Source: Gaiellaceae bacterium (GTDB taxonomy: Bacteria > Actinomycetota > Thermoleophilia > Gaiellales > Gaiellaceae). Taken from it: a DNA stretch of 64,000 bases. Shown in pieces: positions 23,928 to 32,908 of this stretch (the stretch's first letter is position 1; every line of letters begins with the position of its first letter). Position numbers and translations under genes: made by a program. The stretch covers positions 62,001 to 126,000 of the forward strand of contig JAUJMY010000007.1 of NCBI GenBank assembly GCA_030446625.1, given 5' to 3'. The notes beneath the pieces were generated by a model that saw only the letters and a program-made list of their open reading frames with translations, was not told where the DNA came from and did not search any database.

Positions 23928-24913
23928 GCGGCGACCTCGGCGTAGACGGCAGTCGTCGCGGCCGCGGCCTCGCTCCAGCTGAAGCCGCGCGCGCGCGCGA
24001 CGCCGAGCCGCGCGAGCTCGTCGCGACGCGCGATCGCCTGCTCCACCCCGGCCGCGATCGCGTCCGGCTGCTCGGGATCGACGAGCACGGCCGCTCCGCC
24101 CGCGACCTCTTCCATCGCCGTGCCGGCGCTCGTGACGACGGGCGCCCCGCACGCCATCGCCTCGAGCACGGGCAGGCCGAAGCCCTCGTAGAGCGACGGG
24201 TACGCGACGCAGAGCGCGCCCCGGTAGAGCCGCGCGAGCTCCTCGTCGGGCGGCTCGCCGAGCCAGCGGACGCCGTCCCCCTGCAAGCGCACGTCGCCCC
24301 ACCCGCGCGCCCCTGCCACGCGGAGCTCGACACCGAGCCGCGCGACGGCGGCGGCGAGCCGCGGCAGGTTCTTGCGCGGCTCGAGCGTCCCGACCGCGAG
24401 CACGTAGTCGCCGTCGGCGGCGGCACCCTCGCTCGTGAACGTCTCGCCCACGCCGTGCGGGATCACGCGGATCTTCTCGGCGCGCGTCCCGAGCGTGTCG
24501 ACGAGCTCGCGCTTCGTGAACTCCGACACCGCGATCACGCGCGCGGCCGCCTCGACGACGCGCGGGACGAAGACGCGCCCGTAACCCCGGCTCCAGCGGT
24601 TGAACGCGCGTGGGTGGCGCAGGACGGCGAGATCGTGCACCGTGACGACGAGCGGGACGCGCGAGCGCACCGGCGCGCGGAACGTCGGGCAGTGCAGGAC
24701 GGCGACGCGCGCGCGCCGCGCCTGCACGGGGAGCACGCCGAGATACCACGCGACGTCGCGCGCGGCTGCGGCCGCGCGACCGCCGCCGCCGAAGGCGAAG
24801 CGGCGCAGCTCGAGCGCCTCGTCGCGCTCGAGGTGGGGAAGCAGCCCTTCGATGTAGCGCGCCGACCCCGCGCGCGTCTGCCGGAGCGGCGACACGTCGA
24901 GCCCGACGCGCAC
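23924..24913 (-). CDS. GT4-family glycosyltransferase
   Basis: 329 aa. MRVGLDVSPLRQTRAGSARY opens the acceptor domain, VVTVHDLAVLRHPRAF and RVIAVSEFTKRELVDTL follow, then the donor half with YVLAVGTLEPRKNLPRLAAAV, ARLYRGALCVAYPS, LYEGFGLPVLEAMACGAPVV and FSWSEAAAATTAVYAEV. This matches WbaZ/MtfB-like mannosyltransferases of O-antigen-type clusters. It starts with GTG 1 bp after the stop of the gene at 24915 and overlaps the next gene by GTGA. The close likeness to 24915 and 22905 points to a tandem triplication with divergent donor or acceptor specificity. Confidence 0.9.
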   Translation of the reverse strand: MRVGLDVSPLRQTRAGSARYIEGLLPHLERDEALELRRFAFGGGGRAAAAARDVAWYLGVLPVQARRARVAVLHCPTFRAPVRSRVPLVVTVHDLAVLRHPRAFNRWSRGYGRVFVPRVVEAAARVIAVSEFTKRELVDTLGTRAEKIRVIPHGVGETFTSEGAAADGDYVLAVGTLEPRKNLPRLAAAVARLGVELRVAGARGWGDVRLQGDGVRWLGEPPDEELARLYRGALCVAYPSLYEGFGLPVLEAMACGAPVVTSAGTAMEEVAGGAAVLVDPEQPDAIAAGVEQAIARRDELARLGVARARGFSWSEAAAATTAVYAEVAA

Positions 24914-24914
24914 G

Positions 24915-25985
24915 TCAAGCCGCCTCCGCGTACCCGGCGAGGAACGCCTCGCCGACGCCGCGCCAGCTGAAGCGCGGCGCGTGCGCGAGGCCGCGGGCGA
25001 CGAGGGCGTCGCGCTCCGCGAGCGCGCGCTCGATTCCTCGTGCGAACGCGCCGGCGTCCTCCGGGTCGGCGCGCACCGCCGCGTCTCCGGAGGCCTCGTC
25101 CAGCGACGGGTGCGACGAGGCGACGCACGGGGTCCCGCACGCCATCGCCTCGACGATCGGCATTCCGAAGCCCTCGAAGCGGGAGGGATAGACGACGACC
25201 GCGGCGCCGCGGTAGAGCCGAGCGAGCTCGTCGTCCGCGACGTAGCCGAGGCGGATCACGCCCTCGCGCTCGAGCCGCGGCTGCTTGCCCCACCCCGCAG
25301 CGCCGACGACCGCCAGCGCGAGCTCGCCGTCGAGCAGCGCGTGGGCGTCGAGGAGCGTCTCGAGGTTCTTGCGCGGCTCGAGCGTCGCGACCGTGAGCAC
25401 GTACGGCCGGCCGAGATCGGCACGCGCACCGTCGGGCCGGAACCGCTCGTCGACGCCGGGGTGCGCGACGCGCAAGCGCGCCGGCTCCACGCCGAGCAGG
25501 TCCTGCGCCTCGGCCGCGGTGTAGCGCGAGTTCGCGAAGATGACGTCGCACGTGCGCGTCGCGTTGCGGTACTTCGCGGCGTGCATGCGCCGCGTGCGCC
25601 CCGTCGTCCACTCCGGAAAGCGGAGCGGGACGAGATCGTGGATCGTCGTCGCGCGCACGCCGCCGCGCTGCGGCGGGTACATCCAGTCCCAGAAGTGGAG
25701 CGCGTCGAAGCGGCCGAGGAAGCGCTCGAGCGGCGGCCACGCGAGCCTGCTCCACGCGGTCCGCCACGCGTGCGCGAACGGCAGCGTGACGACGCGCCGC
25801 TCGACCGGGACGCCGTCGAGCGAGCTCGCGAGGAAGCCCTTACCCCACGGGCTCGTCGGCGCGAACGCGACGATCTCGTGCGCGCCGCTCGCGGCCTCGG
25901 TGAGCCCGCGCAGCGAGCCGCGGATGTAGTTCCCGACGCCGGTACGGGGGTGCGACAGCGGGCTGACGTCGAAGGCGATCCTCAT
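24915..25985 (-). CDS. GT4-family glycosyltransferase
   Basis: 356 aa. MRIAFDVSPLSHPRTGVGNYIRGSL at the start, the HDLVPLRFPEW loop, IFANSRYTAAEAQDLLGV, then YVLTVATLEPRKNLETLLDAH, LAVVGAAGWGKQPRL, ARLYRGAAVVVYPS, RFEGFGMPIVEAMACGTPCVA with the two conserved Glu, and FSWRGVGEAFLAGY. A WbpY/MtfB-like mannosyltransferase is the closest pattern. The ATG overlaps the stop of the upstream GT-C gene (ATGA). Member of the three-gene GT4 run, same operon as the membrane enzyme that probably works on the same chain outside the cell. Confidence 0.9.
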   Translation of the reverse strand: MRIAFDVSPLSHPRTGVGNYIRGSLRGLTEAASGAHEIVAFAPTSPWGKGFLASSLDGVPVERRVVTLPFAHAWRTAWSRLAWPPLERFLGRFDALHFWDWMYPPQRGGVRATTIHDLVPLRFPEWTTGRTRRMHAAKYRNATRTCDVIFANSRYTAAEAQDLLGVEPARLRVAHPGVDERFRPDGARADLGRPYVLTVATLEPRKNLETLLDAHALLDGELALAVVGAAGWGKQPRLEREGVIRLGYVADDELARLYRGAAVVVYPSRFEGFGMPIVEAMACGTPCVASSHPSLDEASGDAAVRADPEDAGAFARGIERALAERDALVARGLAHAPRFSWRGVGEAFLAGYAEAA

Positions 25986-28135
25986 GGCGCGTAGTCGAAG
26001 CTGCGGAAGTGCACGCCCAGGCGGCGCGTGTCCTCGCTGCCGCGCTGCACCTGCGCCGGGACGGACGTCGGCGCGACCGCGAACGTCGTCTTGCAGCTGC
26101 CCGCGCCGCCTCGCCGGAGCGGGACGCGGAGCCGCGCCGAGCCGGTCGGTCGCACGCGTGCCCGCGCGACGATCCGGCCGTCGACGCGCGCGAGGACGGT
26201 CTGCGGCCGTGTGAACAGGTTCGGGTCGCTGTCCACGAGCACCGACAGCGTCCCGCCGCGGCAGCGGTAGCGCGTGTACGTCGCCCGTGGGCCGGACCAG
26301 TCGTCGTCGTACACGCCCGCGAGCAGGCGCGTCCCCCGCACCTCGCGGCCGCCGCGGCACGCGTCGTGCGTGCAGACGGGCGGCCGGACGAGCACGAGGC
26401 CCTTCTGCTCGTCGGCCGCGACGCGCGTCCCGTCGAGCTCGAGCCGCTCGTCCGCGAGCACGTACGACGCTTGCAGGATCTGGCCGGGCCAGGCGAAGTA
26501 GCGGCCCGTCGAGCGCTGCATCGCCGCGCGCGTCTCCGGCAACCCGCCCGGCAGGTACGCGCGCGTGACGTACACGGCCCCGACGCTGCGGTTGAAGAAC
26601 TCGTTCTGCCAGATCGTGTTCGCGTCCTGACGGCCGGACCAGATCGCCGCGACGCTCGCATCCGGGCCTACGGCCGCGTCGATCCAGTCGCGGTCGCCCG
26701 TCGTGATCCCCTGGAAGAGCGCGCCGATCGACGCGCGGCGGATCCCGTGCTCGCCCGCCTCGATCGGGTACACGACGGCGACGAAGTAGGCGGCGACGAT
26801 CGCAGGCAAGGCGAGTGCCGCCGGTGCGGGAACGCGCACGAAGAGCGCGCCGAGGGCGAGCCCGACTGCGGCCACGAAGAGCCACATGCGCTCGAGCGGC
26901 ACGAACGCCTCGTGCACGCTCCAGAGCGGGAGCAGCGCGAGCGTGTCGGACTGCGCGGGCACGTCGATCAGCGCGGCGTACGGGAGGAGCGCGGGCAGCA
27001 GCGCCGCCGCGAGTGCGGCTCCGGCGGCGAGCACCGGCGGCCGCGGGAGCCCGCGCTCGATCCACACGAGCAGCGCGATCAGGAGCAGCGGCGCGACGTA
27101 GAAGGCGTTCCGCTCCTCCACCCGCGGCGGGATCGGGAACCGCGACGCGAACGCGGCAACCGTGAGCAGGAGCCAGAACGAGAGCGCGAGCGCCGCCGCG
27201 ACGAACACGCGGTCGTGGCGCGGGAGGCGGCGCGCGAGCGCAACGAGGAGCAGGAGCGCGGCGAAGGGCAGGAAGCCGACGTAGAGGTCGAGCTCCGCGA
27301 CGTGGTAGACGAGCCAGCGCGCGACGGCGCCGAGCTCGTAGTCCTGCTCGGCGGTCGAGCGGTAGGCACCGAGGAGCCCTGCCGGCGATCCTCCGCGCGC
27401 GGCCTCGACCGCGAGCACGCCGACCGCGGCGACGGCGACGGTCGCGTAGACGGAGCGGAAGTCGGCAAGGCGCCGCGCGCGGCCGCCGTCGAGCAGCGCG
27501 AGCAGGAGCGGCGCCGTGAGCAGCGCCGGCACGAGCACGGCCGCCTGAGCGCGCGTCGCGAACGCCACGGCGGCGACGGCGAGGAAGACGATCGTGCGGA
27601 CCACGGTCGGGCGCTCGAGCACGAGCACGAGAGCCAGCGCGGCCGCGAGGAACAGCGGGTAGAACGCGTTCTCCGTCATCAGCGTCCCCGCGTACAGGAC
27701 GGACGGAACGGAGACGGTGAGGGCGGCGGCAACGACGGCGAGGGCGGGCGAGACGACGCGCCGCGCGAGGAAGTACGCCGGCACGGCCGCGAGCGAGATC
27801 AGGACGGCGTTGATCGCCTTCGCGGCCGCGTACGCCGTCGGCACGGCGTCGAAGAGCCGGAACGCCGGGCTGAGCAGGATCGGGTAGACGACCCCGTACG
27901 CGCCCCCGGCGGGCTCGCCGCGGAGGGCGAACGAACCCGTCGCGGCGAAGCTCTTCGCGAGCTCGGAGTAGATGAGCTCGTCCACCATGATCCACGGCGC
28001 GACGATGCGGCGGGCGAACGCGTACCGGACGCCCGCCGAGACGACGACGAGCGCGACGAGCCACGCCCACGCCGGCACCGCCCGCACGCGCGTCAGCGGC
28101 CGTAGACGCACGCGCGCCGCCGTCACGCTAGTCAC
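25982..28135 (-). CDS. GT-C-like polytopic membrane glycosyltransferase
   Basis: 717 aa, paralogue of the protein at 20004. About 12 membrane segments; the first external loop APWIMVDELIYSELAKSFAATG contains the DE pair expected for GT-C catalysis. The domain after about residue 515 is extracytoplasmic, with WQNEFFNRSVGAVYVT and GVYDDDWSGPRATYTRYRC, and two Cys pairs (CTHDAC and C...C near the end) that could form disulfides. It should transfer a sugar from a polyprenyl-phosphate donor to the exported glycan. The GTG at 28135 is chosen because it overlaps the upstream stop by 8 bp. In operon with four GT4 genes. Confidence 0.82.
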   Translation of the reverse strand: MTSVTAARVRLRPLTRVRAVPAWAWLVALVVVSAGVRYAFARRIVAPWIMVDELIYSELAKSFAATGSFALRGEPAGGAYGVVYPILLSPAFRLFDAVPTAYAAAKAINAVLISLAAVPAYFLARRVVSPALAVVAAALTVSVPSVLYAGTLMTENAFYPLFLAAALALVLVLERPTVVRTIVFLAVAAVAFATRAQAAVLVPALLTAPLLLALLDGGRARRLADFRSVYATVAVAAVGVLAVEAARGGSPAGLLGAYRSTAEQDYELGAVARWLVYHVAELDLYVGFLPFAALLLLVALARRLPRHDRVFVAAALALSFWLLLTVAAFASRFPIPPRVEERNAFYVAPLLLIALLVWIERGLPRPPVLAAGAALAAALLPALLPYAALIDVPAQSDTLALLPLWSVHEAFVPLERMWLFVAAVGLALGALFVRVPAPAALALPAIVAAYFVAVVYPIEAGEHGIRRASIGALFQGITTGDRDWIDAAVGPDASVAAIWSGRQDANTIWQNEFFNRSVGAVYVTRAYLPGGLPETRAAMQRSTGRYFAWPGQILQASYVLADERLELDGTRVAADEQKGLVLVRPPVCTHDACRGGREVRGTRLLAGVYDDDWSGPRATYTRYRCRGGTLSVLVDSDPNLFTRPQTVLARVDGRIVARARVRPTGSARLRVPLRRGGAGSCKTTFAVAPTSVPAQVQRGSEDTRRLGVHFRSFDYAP

Positions 28136-29372
28136 CGACGCGCGCCTCGCGCAGGAGCGCGCCGAGCTCCTCCGCCTCCGGCGAGCCGGGCGCGATGCCA
28201 ACGTCGGCCGCGGCCGCCGCGACCTCGCCGACGACGTCGTCGCGGACGCGCGCCCCGCCCCCCGCCTCCTCCAGCGCGGCCGCGTACAGCTCCGCGACGT
28301 GGTCGACGTCGTGCTCTCGCTCGACGTGCTCGCGTGCCGCACGGCTCATCGCCGCACGCACCTCGTCGTCCGCGACCAGGGTCTCGAGCGCAGCCGCGAG
28401 CGTCCCGACCTCGTGCTCGTCGACAGGGACCTTGAAGACCGCGTCCGCCGGCAGCTCGGAGAACCAGCCGACGTCGCTGACGACGAGCGGCTTGCCGAGC
28501 GAGAGCGCGCGGATCGCGCTGCCGGACGTCTCGCCCATCGTCGGGGCGCGCAGGCTGACGCACGCGTCACACGCGGACATCAGCGCCCACAGGCGCTCCT
28601 CGCTGACGTGGTCCTCGCGGAGAACCGATCCGTCGCGCAACCCGGCGCGCTCCAGCCGACCCTCGAGGTCGAAGCGGGGAGCGACGGCGCCGACGAGCAG
28701 GAGGCGCGCGTTCGGGTGCCGCTCGTGGACGAACGCGAACGCCTCGAGCAGCTGCGGGATTCGCTTCGTCTCGTTCAGGTTCCCGAGGCAGCCGATGACC
28801 GGGCCGTCGCCGAGGTCTGCCGGCGCGACGTCCGGGCGCGGCCACGCCGGATGCGGGATCCGCCAGATCGGGCCCCCGTAGCCCGCCGCGCGCGCCCGCT
28901 CCTCGACGTAGTGCGAGTGGACGATCAGGCCTCTGTCCTCGGTCGCGTCGAGGACGAACCCCGCGAGCGCGAAGTCCTCGGGACGGTTCTCCCAGAGCGG
29001 CGGGATGCAGCCGTCGACGACGCCCAGCCCGAGCAACCGGCCGACGAGCCCGGCCTCGCGCTCCATCGCCGCCAGGTAGGTCGCGATGTCGCGCCGGCCG
29101 AGCGTCAGGCCCGCGACGAGGTGGTGCAGCACGTATTCGTGCAGGACGACGACGCCCGGCCACCCGCGCAGCGCCTCGACGATCCACCCGTGCGCGGACG
29201 GGTCGTTGCCGATGTGATAGAGCGAGACGTCGGTTCCGCGCGGCGGACGGCGGTGCCCGCGCTCGAGCGCCACCACGTCGAGACGGCGGCGGAGGGCGGG
29301 CACGAGGAGCGCGCTGTAGTCGGCGATTCCCGAGCGCTCCGGCGGGAGCGGCGAGTAGTACGCGACCTTCAC
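28128..29372 (-). CDS. GT4-family glycosyltransferase
   Basis: 414 aa, longer than its neighbours because of a C-terminal extension (EEAGGGARVRDDVVGEVAAAA). VKVAYYSPLPPERSGIADYSALL is the acceptor-side start; VVLHEYVLHHLVAGL and LIVHSHYVEERAR follow. The donor domain shows VIGCLGNLNETKRIPQLLEAF, ARLLLVGAVAPRFDLEGRL and TMGETSGSAIRALSLGKPLVVS, in which GETSG replaces the usual EGFG, a variant of this glycosyltransferase subgroup. The GTG overlaps the upstream gene (GTGA). Donor sugar unknown. Confidence 0.88.
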   Translation of the reverse strand: MKVAYYSPLPPERSGIADYSALLVPALRRRLDVVALERGHRRPPRGTDVSLYHIGNDPSAHGWIVEALRGWPGVVVLHEYVLHHLVAGLTLGRRDIATYLAAMEREAGLVGRLLGLGVVDGCIPPLWENRPEDFALAGFVLDATEDRGLIVHSHYVEERARAAGYGGPIWRIPHPAWPRPDVAPADLGDGPVIGCLGNLNETKRIPQLLEAFAFVHERHPNARLLLVGAVAPRFDLEGRLERAGLRDGSVLREDHVSEERLWALMSACDACVSLRAPTMGETSGSAIRALSLGKPLVVSDVGWFSELPADAVFKVPVDEHEVGTLAAALETLVADDEVRAAMSRAAREHVEREHDVDHVAELYAAALEEAGGGARVRDDVVGEVAAAAADVGIAPGSPEAEELGALLREARVGD

Positions 29373-30406
29373 GGCGTTCCGGCGGCGAGCAGCCGGTCGA
29401 CGGCCTGCTCCCACGACACCCGCTGCGCGAGCGCCTTCCCCGCGCGTCCCCAGGCCGCGGCCTCGTCGCGGTGCGCGCGCAGCCACTCGCACGCCTCCGC
29501 CACCGCGCGCGGTTCCGGCTCGCACACGACACCCGTCTTCCTGTCGCTCACGACCTCGAGCGGCCCGCCCGCGTCCGTCGTCGTGATCACGGGCTTCTCG
29601 GACAGGAACGCCTCGTAGGGCACCATCCCGAAGTCCTCGTCGACCGGCGCGTAGAAGACGGCGAGGCAGCGCGCGTACAGCGCCGCGAGGTCGTCGTCGC
29701 CGACGCGGCCGGTGAAGCGGACGCGACCGTCGAGCCCGTGCCGGCCGGCGAGCTGCTCGAGGCGCTCGCGGTCCGGCCCGTCGCCCGCGATGACGCAGGT
29801 GAGGCCGGGCTGCTCGGCGACGGCGTCCAGCAGGAGGTCGATCCGCTTCGCACGGTCGAGGCGGTTCACGGAGAGGATGAAGTCGTCGTAGCTCTCGCAG
29901 CGGTACGCGAGCTCCTGCGGCGGGTGCGGCAGCACCTCCGCGTCGAGGCCGAGCGCGTCGCGCAGGCGCTCGGAGACGTTGCGCGAGGTGGCGAAGATCT
30001 TGCGCGCCTCGCCGAGCGCGACGCGGTCGAGGCGGTGGACGGCGCGGCGGCGCGCGCGATCCTCCGCGGACTCGCCGAACTGGGCGAGCTCCGTGCCGTC
30101 CAGGTCGTACGCCTGCCGGAACTGGTGCAGCAGCCACACGACCTTGTTCGGATGACGGACGACGTACGAGGGGAACTTCGTCGCGATCACGAGGTCGACG
30201 CGGCGGCCGTCGGACTCGTCCAGATCGAGCAGGCGCCAGAGGAACGCCTGCGTGAGCACGCGCGACGCCGGGTACCACTTGAACGGCACCGTCACGAGGT
30301 CCGTCTCGTGGCCGCGCGCGCGCAGCTCCGCGACGAGCTTGTCTGCGAAGATCTCCGCGCCGCCCCGCGTGAACGGGACCTGCGGCGCGCAGACCGCGAT
30401 CCTCAC
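29369..30406 (-). CDS. GT4-family glycosyltransferase
   Basis: 345 aa. MRIAVCAPQVPFTRGGAEIFADKLV at the start, VIATKFPSYVVRHPNKVVWLLHQFR mid N-domain, KIFATSRNVSERLRDALGL, then FILSVNRLDRAKRIDLLLDAV, VIAGDGPDRERLEQL, AALYARCLAVFYAPVDEDFGMVPYEAFLSEKPVI with the Asp/Glu pair typical of this subgroup. The GTG start overlaps the stop of the small protein at 30403 (GTGA). Second gene of the operon from 30798. Cytoplasmic enzyme building a repeat unit or chain; specificity unknown. Confidence 0.9.
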   Translation of the reverse strand: MRIAVCAPQVPFTRGGAEIFADKLVAELRARGHETDLVTVPFKWYPASRVLTQAFLWRLLDLDESDGRRVDLVIATKFPSYVVRHPNKVVWLLHQFRQAYDLDGTELAQFGESAEDRARRRAVHRLDRVALGEARKIFATSRNVSERLRDALGLDAEVLPHPPQELAYRCESYDDFILSVNRLDRAKRIDLLLDAVAEQPGLTCVIAGDGPDRERLEQLAGRHGLDGRVRFTGRVGDDDLAALYARCLAVFYAPVDEDFGMVPYEAFLSEKPVITTTDAGGPLEVVSDRKTGVVCEPEPRAVAEACEWLRAHRDEAAAWGRAGKALAQRVSWEQAVDRLLAAGTP

Positions 30407-30798
30407 GACCGCTCTCTCGCTGCGAGCTGCGCCTTCAGCCGATCGACCTCCTCCGTCAGGTCGTCGATCAGCTTCAGCACGGCGTCGTTGAACGCGCGCT
30501 GGTCGGCGAAGACGGGCTCGACGTACCAGCGCATCAGGCGACGGAGCGTGAGCTTGACCGGCTTGAGGAGCGCCCCCTGGACGCCGGTGCGGCCGCCCGG
30601 CGGGCGGTCGGCGGTGACGCGGTAGAGGCGCTCGGCCGCGGCTCGGGCGTTGAGGCGGACCGACGACGACGTCGCGCCCGCCGCGCGCGGGCCGGCGCGC
30701 CGGACCTCGTCGCTCAGCTGCGCGAACAGCGCGGCGATGTCGATGTCACGGCTCGAAATCCCTGCTTGTCGCCCGTTTTCGTCGGCCGGCGAGGGCAT
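30403..30798 (-). CDS. Small coiled-coil protein of the glycosyltransferase operon
   Basis: 131 aa, no named family recognised. Acidic N-terminus with DIDIAALFAQLSDEVRR, a middle basic part KPVKLTLRRLMRWYVEPVFADQ, and a C-terminal heptad stretch FNDAVLKLIDDLTEEVDRLKAQLA that should form a coiled coil. The segment MRWYVEP..DQ.AFN is often fused to glycosyltransferases and methyltransferases in actinobacterial polysaccharide loci, so it may dock enzymes together (inference). It is the first gene of the operon 30798-22147: a TAGAAT hexamer ends 6 nt before the ATG. Confidence 0.72.
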   Translation of the reverse strand: MPSPADENGRQAGISSRDIDIAALFAQLSDEVRRAGPRAAGATSSSVRLNARAAAERLYRVTADRPPGGRTGVQGALLKPVKLTLRRLMRWYVEPVFADQRAFNDAVLKLIDDLTEEVDRLKAQLAARERS

Positions 30799-30804
30799 CG
30801 GCGC

Positions 30805-30810
30805 ATTCTA
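30805..30810 (-). promoter_or_regulatory. -10 hexamer TAGAAT of the 30798-22147 glycosyltransferase operon
   Basis: Minus-strand TAGAAT, close to the TATAAT consensus, 6 nt before the ATG at 30798 with no ribosome-binding site. It would drive nine genes. Confidence 0.55.
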
Positions 30811-30853
30811 CCGCTGCACCCATGACGGCCCGGTAAAGGGCGCGCCACCCACC

Positions 30854-30874
30854 CCCCACCCTTTTTGGGTGGGG
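30854..30874. repeat. Hairpin CCCCACCC-T5-GGGTGGGG between divergent genes
   Basis: Perfect 8-bp inverted repeat with a 5-T loop in the 168-bp gap between two divergent operons. It precedes both promoters, so it is not a terminator of either; it may be an operator or a C/G-run structure. The rest of the gap (30799-30966) has the two -10 hexamers and no gene. Confidence 0.4.
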
Positions 30875-30952
30875 CAGAAGGTACGCGCGGCGGCGTCACG
30901 CGAGGCGCGCGGGTTCGTGCCGACTGTGCGCCGATCGTTCCACAGCCCCGAT

Positions 30953-30958
30953 TAAGCT
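30953..30958 (+). promoter_or_regulatory. -10 hexamer TAAGCT of the interrupted GT4 gene
   Basis: TANNNT hexamer ending 8 nt before the ATG at 30967, no Shine-Dalgarno. Confidence 0.4.
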
Positions 30959-30966
30959 CGCCGCGG

Positions 30967-32031
30967 ATGCTCGGGATCAGCCTGCTGACGCTCGTGCCGG
31001 GCGAGGTCGGCGGGACGGAGACGTACGCACGGGCGCTGACGCGCGCGCTCGCCGAGCGGGGCACGCTCGACTACCGCGTGCTCGCACCGCCGGTCGCGCC
31101 CGACGCGGGCGGCGGGCTGCCGACCGAGGTCGTCACCGAGTACCGCGCCGCGCGCACCATCCGCGAGCGCGCCGCGACGATGGCGCTCGCGGCGGCGCGC
31201 CCCGGACGGATCCGCCGCCGCACGGGCCGCCTCGACGCCGTCCACTACCCGCTGACGATCGCGCTGCCGGAGCTCGGCGCGCCGTACGCCGTGACGCTGC
31301 ACGACGTCCTCCACGGGGACCGGCCCGCGCTCTACCCGCGGGTGGAGGGCGGGCTGCGCTAGCTCGCTTCCGACCGCTCCGCGCGCGGGGGGCGGATCGT
31401 GATGGTCCCGAGCGAGTTCGTGCGCGCCCGCGCCGGCGAGCGACTCCGGCTGCCCGGCGAGAAGATCCACGTCGTCCCGCACGGGATCGACCACGCCCGG
31501 TTCAACCCGTCCGAGGAGCCCCGGGAGCCGTTCCTGCTCTACCCGGCGCGCCCGTGGCCGCACAAGAACCACGCGCGGCTGCTCGAGGCCTTCCGGCTCG
31601 TGCGCGCCGAGCAGCCGGAGCTCCGGCTCGTGCTCACGGGCGGCGGGCACCGGAACGGGCCGGCCCCGCCGGGCGTCGAGATCCGCGGCCTCGTCTCCCC
31701 GGAGGAGCTCGTCTCGCTCCTCCGCCGCGCCGCGGCGCTCGTCTTCCCGAGCCTCTACGAGGGCTTCGGCGCGCCGCCGCTCGAGGCGATGGCGTGCGGC
31801 TGCCCCGTGGCCGCGTCGAACGCGGCGTCGCTCCCCGAGGTCTGCGGCGACGCCGCGGTCCTCTTCGACCCGCACTCGGGCGAGGCGATCGCAGACGGCA
31901 TCCGCGAGGCTCTCGACCGCGCGCCGGAGCTCTCCCACGCGGGGCTCGCGCGCGCGCGCCTCTTCAGCTGGGACGCGTCGGCGGAGCGGCACGAGGTCGT
32001 GTACCGCGAGCTCCTAGGCGGCCGCGCCTGA
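30967..32031 (+). pseudogene. GT4-family glycosyltransferase interrupted by an in-frame amber codon
   Basis: Two open parts in the same frame (30967-31362 and 31363-32031) separated only by TAG at 31360-31362. The first has VPGEVGGTETYARALTRAL and YAVTLHDVLHGD; the text across the stop, GLR-stop-LASDRSARGGRIVMVPSEFV, is the normal continuous RRLAYDR.AR...VIVPSEF segment of this family. The second has PFLLYPARPWPHKNHARLLEAF, LRRAAALVFPS, LYEGFGAPPLEAMACGCPVA. Joined, the 354 codons make a full GT4 enzyme. A single base change from TGG or CGG-like codons would explain it, so it is a young nonsense mutation, read-through, or a sequencing error. The end overlaps the antisense GT2 gene. Confidence 0.75.
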
Positions 32032-32908
32032 AGTCCCGCCACGCGTCCGCGACGGCGCGGAGGCCGGCGATCCGGTTTCGGGAGAGGAGCGCCTGCGCGG
32101 CGTGAGCCGCGACGGCGACGCAGCGCCGTCGCCAGGTCCCGAGCCGGCCGAGCGGCGCGTGGCGCTCGCAGACCACGAGCACGTTGCGCAGGTCGTAGTA
32201 GATCGTCGCCGGCGAGGACTCGCCGCCGGACGCGAGCGACACCTTGTGCCACACGCGGCTCGCGGGGACGACGAGCAGCCGGAGTCCCAGCGCGCGCGCC
32301 CGCAGCGACCAGTCCACGTCCTCCGCGTAGGCGAACAGATCCTCGTCGAAGAGCCCGACGCGCTCGAGGGCGGCGCGCGGCACGAGCATCGCAGCCGCAC
32401 AGGCGCGCTCGGTCTCCGCCACCGCCGCGAACTGCGGCCCGTCCCGCTCGCCGTAGCCGCGATGGCGGCCCTGGTACCCGCGCCGCGGGTCGAACGACGC
32501 GCCCGCGAACCACATCCGCTCGGGCGGATCCGCGAACAGGACCTTCGAGCAGAGCGCACCCGCGTCCGGACGCCGCTCCGCCTCCTCCACGAGCGCCGAC
32601 ACGAACCGCGCGTCGACCTCGGTGTCGTTGTTCAGCGTCACGACGTGCGCGGCGCCGAGCTCGAGAGCGCGGCGGAGCCCGACGTTCATCCCGCCCGCGA
32701 AGCCGAGGTTCTCCGAATTGCGGATCAGCTCGGCGTGCGGGAACTCCGCGGCGACGGCCTCCGCCGAGCCGTCGCTCGACGCGTTGTCGACGACGAGCAC
32801 GCGGAGCTCCGGGTAGTCGACGCGCGCGAGCGAGCGCAGGCACGCGAGCGTGTCCTCGCGGCCGTTCCAGGACAGCACGACGACGACGACGAGCGGACGC
32901 GCGTTCAG
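31964..32908 (-). CDS. GT2-family glycosyltransferase
   Basis: 314 aa. GT-A fold: LVVVVVLSWNGREDTLACLRSL, VVDNASSDGSAEAVAAE, RNSENLGFAGGMNVGLR, VTLNNDTEVDARFV (NNDT as the DxD equivalent), FDEDLFAYAEDVDWSLRARALG with the catalytic acidic cluster, and WHKVSLASGGESSP. The pattern is that of rhamnosyl/galactofuranosyl-type transferases. The reading frame begins at no ATG/GTG/TTG that keeps the first strand: the best start is CTG at 32908, which overlaps the upstream stop as CTGA. GTG in VLSWNG would delete part of the nucleotide-binding strand. It overlaps the convergent GT4 remnant by 68 bp. Confidence 0.85.
   Translation of the reverse strand: MNARPLVVVVVLSWNGREDTLACLRSLARVDYPELRVLVVDNASSDGSAEAVAAEFPHAELIRNSENLGFAGGMNVGLRRALELGAAHVVTLNNDTEVDARFVSALVEEAERRPDAGALCSKVLFADPPERMWFAGASFDPRRGYQGRHRGYGERDGPQFAAVAETERACAAAMLVPRAALERVGLFDEDLFAYAEDVDWSLRARALGLRLLVVPASRVWHKVSLASGGESSPATIYYDLRNVLVVCERHAPLGRLGTWRRRCVAVAAHAAQALLSRNRIAGLRAVADAWRDFRRGRLGARGTRPRAAPPTRPS

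Noticed and set aside
25982-28105. Long plus-strand frame (about 700 codons) opposite the GT-C protein
   Set aside because: Only Arg/Glu/His-rich repeats and no membrane segments; the minus strand has a well-formed polytopic protein.
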